A DNA stretch of 19,474 nucleotides from Insolitispirillum peregrinum (lineage in GTDB: Bacteria > Pseudomonadota > Alphaproteobacteria > Rhodospirillales > Rhodospirillaceae): assembly GCF_042665255.1 (NCBI RefSeq), contig NZ_JBHTCD010000053.1; one strand, 5' to 3'. A program made the translations under genes and the position numbers. Positions 15,355 through 19,474 of the stretch are shown here, one piece after another (positions within the stretch are counted from its first letter, which is position 1; every line of letters begins with the position of its first letter). The notes below the pieces were generated by a model. It saw nothing but the letters and a program-made list of their open reading frames with translations. It was not told where the DNA came from and made no database searches.

Positions 15355-15680
15355 AGCGCGATCTCCAGTCCGGCAATCTTCCCGTCATCGAGGATGAACT
15401 GATAGCGCAGGTCTACCGGGCTTCCGGGGAAATCACCAGCAAGATGGGCGACGACGATTGTGCGGTTGCCTTCCGTCGATATCGAGAACGGCTCGACAGT
15501 GTAGCTATACTTTCTGGATGAGTCCGATGCCCACTGCCGTATCGCATCCCTTCCAGTGTAACTCTTCCCCTCATCCTTGACGACAGCGAGATGGCTAAAG
15601 CATCTGGAAACAGCTTCAGCGCTTTTTTCCCTGTCAGCGGCGAAATACTCAGCAATCGTACCGGTCAGCGTGATGGTCAT
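15351..15680 (-). CDS. Nuclear transport factor 2 (NTF2)/SnoaL-like family protein
   Basis: 109 residues with GGAGATGAAGG directly before ATG 15680. The pattern fits the NTF2-like cone fold: an N-terminal helix region (TIAEYFAADREKSAEAVSRC), the loop YTGRDAIRQW, then several beta strands ending YQFILDDGKIAGLEIAL. Members bind small molecules or act as isomerases and cyclases; many such small SnoaL-like proteins have no known activity. It is the first gene of a two-gene operon with the SDR, and the LysR gene starts 132 bases away in the opposite direction. The arrangement suggests a small-molecule-induced metabolic pair. Confidence 0.85.
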   Translation of the reverse strand: MTITLTGTIAEYFAADREKSAEAVSRCFSHLAVVKDEGKSYTGRDAIRQWASDSSRKYSYTVEPFSISTEGNRTIVVAHLAGDFPGSPVDLRYQFILDDGKIAGLEIAL

Positions 15681-15811
15681 CCTTCATCTCCACTCTGCTG
15701 TGGATGCCCCTTGTCTGGTGCTCTCCATCTTTTGGTAACGCCAACTTAGCGCTGGACCTTTGCCGTGATAATCGGGATAAATCGTCATGTGATGTTGTGA
15801 AAAGCAGGATA
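15681..15811. promoter_or_regulatory. Divergent promoter region controlled by the LysR-type regulator
   Basis: 131 bases lie between the divergent NTF2-like and LysR starts. LysR-type proteins usually bind such spacers at T-N11-A sites. Several weak candidates exist in the AT-richer stretch around 15764-15800, but none stands out as a perfect dyad. Confidence 0.5.
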
Positions 15812-16705
15812 ATGCCTCAGGACGGTCTGATCGGGTTTGATGCGGTGCTTGCCATTGTGCGACGAGGGTCGTTCCGGGCGGCGGCGCTGGAGCTTGGCCT
15901 GTCGACGACCGCGCTCAGCAATGCCATCGCAAAGCTGGAACGCCAGCTCGGTATCCGCCTGTTCAATCGCACGACCCGCAGCGTTTCCCTTACAGACGCC
16001 GGACGGACGTTTGTCGATCAGGTCGGTCCTGCGGTGAAAACCATTCATGACGCGATGGATATCGCTCGTTCGCAACAGGAGATGCCGTCCGGAACTCTCC
16101 GCATCAATGCCTTTGCAACAGCCGCGCGGGAGGTTCTTGGGCCGCTGTTGTTGCAGTTCCTGCGGCGCTATCCCGAGGTTCATATCGATCTCGTTACCGA
16201 GGGCCGGATTGTGGACATCGTTGCCGAGGGGTTTGATCTTGGCCTGAGGAGCGCCGACCTCGTGCCGGGCGACATGATTGCCATTCCTGTGGGGCCTCCC
16301 CGTAGATTTGCCGTCGTTGCCTCACCTGCCTACTTCAAAAGCAACGACAAACCCTTTGTTCCTCCCGACCTCCTTCGCCATGCGTGCCTTCGCATCCGGC
16401 TCCCGAATGGCGCGATCCATCGCTGGCGATTCGAGAAAGATGGGCAGGTTGCCCAGATAGACGTTCAAGGCCCAATGACCCTCGACGAGGCAAGCCTCGC
16501 GCGTATCGCTGTCCTGAACGATGCCGGGATCGGCTACTTCATGGAATCCGATGTCCGCGCAGACATCGAAGCGGGATGCCTGGTTCGCGTTCTGGAAGAC
16601 TGGACCCCGCCGCTTGCGCCTTTGTGCCTTTATTATCCCGGCAGGCGAAATCCCTCGGCTGCGTTCAAGGCGTTGATCGGCATGGCGCGTCAAATCGCAG
16701 GATGA
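15812..16705 (+). CDS. LysR-family transcriptional regulator
   Basis: 297 residues from ATG 15812, with AGCAGGA just upstream. The frame is open from 15704, but the family N-terminus begins at GFDAVLAIVRRGSFRAAALE. The winged helix-turn-helix is at about 8-67 (GLSTTALSNAIAKLERQLG, then LFNRTTRSVSLTDAG). The effector-binding domain follows from about 95, with the YPEVHIDLV strand and a Leu/Gly-rich loop typical of the CrgA/AaeR-like subgroup. It most likely regulates the divergent NTF2-SDR operon and itself. It is part of the cassette lying between the two uvrC 3'-end copies. Confidence 0.92.
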   Translation: MPQDGLIGFDAVLAIVRRGSFRAAALELGLSTTALSNAIAKLERQLGIRLFNRTTRSVSLTDAGRTFVDQVGPAVKTIHDAMDIARSQQEMPSGTLRINAFATAAREVLGPLLLQFLRRYPEVHIDLVTEGRIVDIVAEGFDLGLRSADLVPGDMIAIPVGPPRRFAVVASPAYFKSNDKPFVPPDLLRHACLRIRLPNGAIHRWRFEKDGQVAQIDVQGPMTLDEASLARIAVLNDAGIGYFMESDVRADIEAGCLVRVLEDWTPPLAPLCLYYPGRRNPSAAFKALIGMARQIAG

Positions 16706-16735
16706 CAGTCATCTGCCGCGTTTGAGAGATCAGCC

Positions 16736-16835
16736 AGAGCCGTTTCAAGGTGAGCCTGTACGGTCAGCGGCCCGGAAAATGCAGCACGGAAAACGGCGAG
16801 TCTTTGGGCTCCGTGTGAAAACGCTCACTGCTCTA
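16736..16835 (-). repeat. Intergenic repeat, copy A, at the 3' end of uvrC
   Basis: Read on the minus strand from 16826 to 16736 it aligns without gaps over about 90 bases with copy B at 19278-19371, at roughly 70% identity. Shared blocks include gagcgttttcacac, gcattttccg.gccg.tgaccgt and cttgaaa. On its uvrC side it is extended to TAGAGCAGT, and the TAG (16833-16835) is the stop codon of uvrC. It occupies most of the space between the LysR stop (16705) and uvrC. Confidence 0.75.
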
Positions 16836-18734
16836 TCCGTGGAAATGGTCGTAAATCGTCTGGGCCAGACTTTCACTGATGCCGTCCACCTGTTGCAGGT
16901 CGGTCAATCCGGCCTCGGCCACCCCACGCGCCGACCCAAAGGCATGCAGCAGGGCTTTCTTGCGTTTGGGACCAATCCCCGGCAAGCCATCAAGCGGCGA
17001 GCGGCTGATATCCTGTGAACGGCGGGCCCGGTGGGAGCCAATGGCAAAGCGGTGGGCTTCGTCGCGCAGGCGCTGCAGGAAATAATGCACCGGGTGATTG
17101 TGGGCGAGGGTGAACGGCTCGCGTCCCTCACTGAAATAGGTTTCGCGCCCGGCGTTGCGATCCGGTCCCTTGGCGATCCCGATCAGGGTGACGTCATCAA
17201 TTGCCAGATCGTCCAGCACCGCTTTGGCGACGTTGAACTGTCCCTGCCCGCCGTCGATCAGCACCACGTCCGGCCATTGTCCGCGGTCGCGGTCGGGGTC
17301 TTCCTTTTGCGCCCGGGTAAAGCGGCGGGTCAGCACCTCGCGCATCATCGCAAAGTCGTTGCCGGGGGTGACGGTGGGGTCCTTGATGTTGAACTTGCGG
17401 TAGGCGCTTTTGTTAAAGCCCTCGGGACCGGCAACGATCATCCCTCCAACCATGTTGGTGCCCTGAATGTGCGAGTTGTCGTAGACCTCGATCCGCTGGG
17501 GCGGGCCATCAAGCTCAAACAACTCGGCCATCGCCACCAGCAGGGTGTTCTGCGCTGAACTTTCGGCCAGCCGCCGCCCCAGCGCTTCGCGGGCATTGGT
17601 CAGGGCATGGGCGATGGCCTTGGTGCGCGGGCCGCGTTTGGGCACCGTCACATCGACCTTGCGGCCTGCCCGCAGGTTCAGGGCGGCACAGACCAGATCA
17701 TGGTTCGGCAGCGGTTCGGACAGCAGAATGGAATGGGGAGGCAGCTTGTTGGCATAGAACTGGCCGACAAACGCCTCCAGAACCTCGCCTGAGGGGGCAT
17801 CCGGGCTGTGCTGGGGGAAGTAGGCACGGTTGCCATAGTTCTGCCCCATGCGGAAGAAAAACACCTGCAGGCAGCTTTGCCCACCTGCCTGATGGATGGC
17901 GATCACATCGGCATCGCGCATGTCATCAATGGCGATGTCCTGATGGGCCTGCACCTGCGCCAGTGCCCGGATGCGGTCGCGCAGGATGGCGGCGTCCTCG
18001 AATTCCATCGCGGCGGAATGGGCCTCCATGCGGGTGGCCAGTTCGGCCTGAATCTCCTTGCTGTCGCCAGACAGGAATGCCTTGGCCTGCGTGACCAGCG
18101 TTTGATAGTCGGCGCGGCTGATCCGGTCCACACAAGGGGCGCTACAGCGTTTGATTTGATGCAGCAGGCAGGGGCGGGTCCGGCTGTTGAACACCGCATC
18201 GGTGCAACTGCGCAGCAAAAAGGCTTTTTGAATCTGGTTCAGGGTCTGGTTGACCGCGCCCGCCGAAGCAAAGGGGCCGAAGTAATCGCCAATCAGGCTT
18301 TTGCTGCCGCGATGCTTGATCACCTGAGGAAAGTCGTCGGCGCTGGTCAGAACCAGATAGGGAAACGACTTGTCGTCGCGCAGCAGGATATTATAGCGCG
18401 GCTTCAGGGTTTTGATCAGGTTCGATTCCAGCAGCAGGGCTTCGGCTTCGGTGTGGGTGGTGACGATCTCCATGCTGATGGTCTCGGAGACCATCCGTTG
18501 CAGCCGCAGGGGCAGGGCGTCGATGCGGGTATAGGCCACCACCCGCTTTTTCAGGCTTTTGGCCTTGCCGACGTACAGGGCGTCGCCCTTGCCGTTCAGC
18601 ATGCGGTAAACGCCGGGGCTGTCGGGCAGGGTGCGCAGGGTCTGCCGAATCACCTCGACCCCACGCACGGTCGGCGTCAGGGCATCGGAGGGGGTTGTGT
18701 CCACGGTGGGCGGGGGGGCGGGTGTCTGGCTCAT
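16833..18734 (-). CDS. uvrC: Excinuclease ABC subunit C
   Basis: 633 residues from ATG 18734. A TTG at 18770 in frame would add 12 residues; neither has a strong ribosome binding site. Domains in order: GIY-YIG nuclease (SPGVYRM at 39-45, ALYVGKAKSLKKRV at 52-65) for the 3' incision. Next come four cysteines C177, C189, C197 and C201, with the 12/8/4 spacing of the E. coli UvrC iron-sulfur site. A UVR domain (about 228-260) binds UvrB. An RNase-H-like domain (IEVYDNSHIQG, DVVLIDGGQGQ) makes the 5' incision. A C-terminal helix-hairpin-helix (GLPGIGPKRKKALL, LQQVDGISESLA) binds DNA. It functions in nucleotide excision repair. The 3' end is duplicated at 14467-14544, and its stop codon lies in an intergenic repeat. 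Confidence 0.97.
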   Translation of the reverse strand: MSQTPAPPPTVDTTPSDALTPTVRGVEVIRQTLRTLPDSPGVYRMLNGKGDALYVGKAKSLKKRVVAYTRIDALPLRLQRMVSETISMEIVTTHTEAEALLLESNLIKTLKPRYNILLRDDKSFPYLVLTSADDFPQVIKHRGSKSLIGDYFGPFASAGAVNQTLNQIQKAFLLRSCTDAVFNSRTRPCLLHQIKRCSAPCVDRISRADYQTLVTQAKAFLSGDSKEIQAELATRMEAHSAAMEFEDAAILRDRIRALAQVQAHQDIAIDDMRDADVIAIHQAGGQSCLQVFFFRMGQNYGNRAYFPQHSPDAPSGEVLEAFVGQFYANKLPPHSILLSEPLPNHDLVCAALNLRAGRKVDVTVPKRGPRTKAIAHALTNAREALGRRLAESSAQNTLLVAMAELFELDGPPQRIEVYDNSHIQGTNMVGGMIVAGPEGFNKSAYRKFNIKDPTVTPGNDFAMMREVLTRRFTRAQKEDPDRDRGQWPDVVLIDGGQGQFNVAKAVLDDLAIDDVTLIGIAKGPDRNAGRETYFSEGREPFTLAHNHPVHYFLQRLRDEAHRFAIGSHRARRSQDISRSPLDGLPGIGPKRKKALLHAFGSARGVAEAGLTDLQQVDGISESLAQTIYDHFHG

Positions 18735-18803
18735 GGGCGAAGATATATCCAGCCTTGCCCTGCCTTCCAAGGGGGTAAATGAAGAACATCAGGCGGTGGC
18801 GAT

Positions 18804-19055
18804 GTGTTATCCCGCGACTATCCACGAATCCTGTGGATAACCTTGTGGGTAATGGCAGGAACAACTCATGGGAACCGCAGACTCTCTAGGGTTTGAGCAG
18901 GTTGCTTAAAAAGTGGGCAAAATGACTAAGGTGTTGTTGTTTATGAATTAATCAGTTTTTCGTGGTGGATAAAGCGACTCGCGATTCTCTCTCTTGACAG
19001 AAATACGACGATGGGGCAGCCCGGAATCGCCCTGTGGAAAAGATGTGGATGAGTG
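18804..19055. other. Cluster of DnaA-box-like 9-mers, candidate replication origin
   Basis: A perfect DnaA box TGTGGATAA lies at 18832-18840. One-mismatch copies lie at 18844-18852 (TGTGGGTAA), 18964-18972 (GGTGGATAA), 19033-19041 (TGTGGAAAA) and 19044-19052 (TGTGGATGA), all on the plus strand. A two-mismatch box in the other orientation (CTATCCACG) lies at 18818-18826. An AT-rich stretch (about 18903-18962) between the boxes could be an unwinding element. The region upstream of uvrC has no coding frame. The genes to its left are mostly transcribed leftwards, away from it. The alternative is a DnaA-regulated promoter or chance. Confidence 0.5.
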
Positions 19056-19131
19056 CCGATTCGGGCGCATGTTTCCTAGGTCTCCTTTCGCACCGCATCC
19101 AGAATCGCCGGTTGGACGAGTCTGCGGAAAT

Positions 19132-19145
19132 AGTCCAAAAGGACT
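19132..19145. other. Short hairpin AGTCC-AAAA-GGACT
   Basis: A perfect 5-bp stem with an AAAA loop. A second dyad, TGGCAA-AG-TTGCCA, lies at 19234-19247. Both are in the gene-free stretch right of the DnaA-box cluster and may be part of a larger origin region or protein-binding sites. There is no terminator-like T-run. Confidence 0.45.
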
Positions 19146-19277
19146 GGTTTTGCGTTTGCTGGCTGTCGTGCCTGTCATAGAAGAGTCATCGAGTCGCATG
19201 GTCTTCAGCCTGTGTGTAAGCAGGCAAAGAACATGGCAAAGTTGCCACACTGCAGCAGGAAATGCAGGACAAAAGGT

Positions 19278-19371
19278 TAGAGCGTTTTCACACCGAGCGA
19301 AAACGCTCTTCCCTTTTAATGCCGCATTTTCCGAGCCGTTGACCGTCGACGGTCAACTTGAAAATGCTCTA
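19278..19371 (+). repeat. Intergenic repeat, copy B, MITE-like with terminal inverted repeats
   Basis: A 94-bp element whose ends TAGAGCGTTTTCA (19278-19290) and TGAAAATGCTCTA (19359-19371) are inverted repeats with one mismatch. The left end also forms an 11-bp stem with GAAAACGCTCT just inside, and the right half holds a perfect 20-bp palindrome, GTTGACCGTCGACGGTCAAC (19338-19357). It is homologous to copy A at 16736-16835. No coding capacity. It is a non-autonomous repeat of MITE or palindromic-repeat type; the family name is not known to me. Confidence 0.8.
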
Positions 19372-19474
19372 GCACTGTGGTGCGCAGGATTTTCCCCGAA
19401 TCCAGCATTGTGGTACCACACCACTCAGCACAGTGCAATAGGGTGTAGCCTACCCAGGAGTAGTTACGGGGCAT

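Noticed and set aside
18948..19250. 100-codon minus-strand frame right of uvrC
   Set aside because: Low-complexity composition, no ribosome binding site, and it covers the DnaA-box cluster; no family resemblance.
19318..19474. Minus-strand open frame entering from the right edge (ATG at 19472-19474, 52 codons)
   Set aside because: It reads straight through repeat copy B and ends inside it; most of its length is repeat or palindromic sequence. It could be the true end of an edge gene, but nothing supports it.

Overview
The window looks like chromosome (or chromid) of a GC-rich alphaproteobacterium, most likely in or near the Rhodospirillales. Three things point there: high GC3 coding sequence, a PotFGHI/PuuB-type polyamine block, and short palindromic intergenic repeats with TAGAG ends and an aaccggttccc core, which resemble alphaproteobacterial intergenic repeats. 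The taxon is inferred from style only.

Left part (1-4660): the tail of an unknown plus-strand gene ends at a strong bidirectional terminator. Next come two genes that appear to have lost their 5' ends to each other: a minus-strand hypothetical protein, and on the plus strand the C-terminal piece of a CHAT (caspase-like) domain carrying an in-frame (CAAGAG)6 repeat. Two secreted kinesin-light-chain-type TPR proteins follow in a coupled pair. Their 3' ends are nearly identical, and one contains almost identical 126-bp units. CHAT and TPR modules commonly go together, so this looks like an eroded TPR/CHAT locus.

Middle part (4660-8330): single housekeeping or accessory genes. They are a fumarylacetoacetate-hydrolase-family enzyme, a UspA-type stress protein and a single-domain rhodanese (all minus), then a MYG1-family DHH-like hydrolase (plus) ending at a perfect bidirectional terminator.

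Polyamine block (8400-14450): potF-potG-potH-potI on the minus strand encode a putrescine-type ABC importer. A hairpin with a T-rich tail separates potF from potGHI, and the GHI junctions are ATGA overlaps. A PuuB-like gamma-glutamylputrescine oxidase is divergent from potF. Import followed by oxidation of putrescine is a coherent pathway, although puuA, puuC and puuD are not in the window.

Right part (14450-19474): uvrC (minus) is intact. Beyond its 3' end lies a small cassette of an NTF2-like protein plus an SDR oxidoreductase, with a divergent LysR regulator. Beyond the cassette is a second, decayed copy of the last 78 bp of uvrC. The cassette is therefore bracketed by direct repeats of the uvrC 3' end, which suggests acquisition at that site. 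A roughly 90-bp intergenic repeat lies directly at the uvrC stop codon, and a second copy lies near the right edge. Upstream of uvrC is a gene-free stretch with a cluster of DnaA-box-like 9-mers in one orientation and an AT-rich patch, which is a candidate replication origin. The most interesting leads are this possible origin, the uvrC-bracketed cassette, the repeat family that supplies stop codons, and the eroded CHAT/TPR locus.
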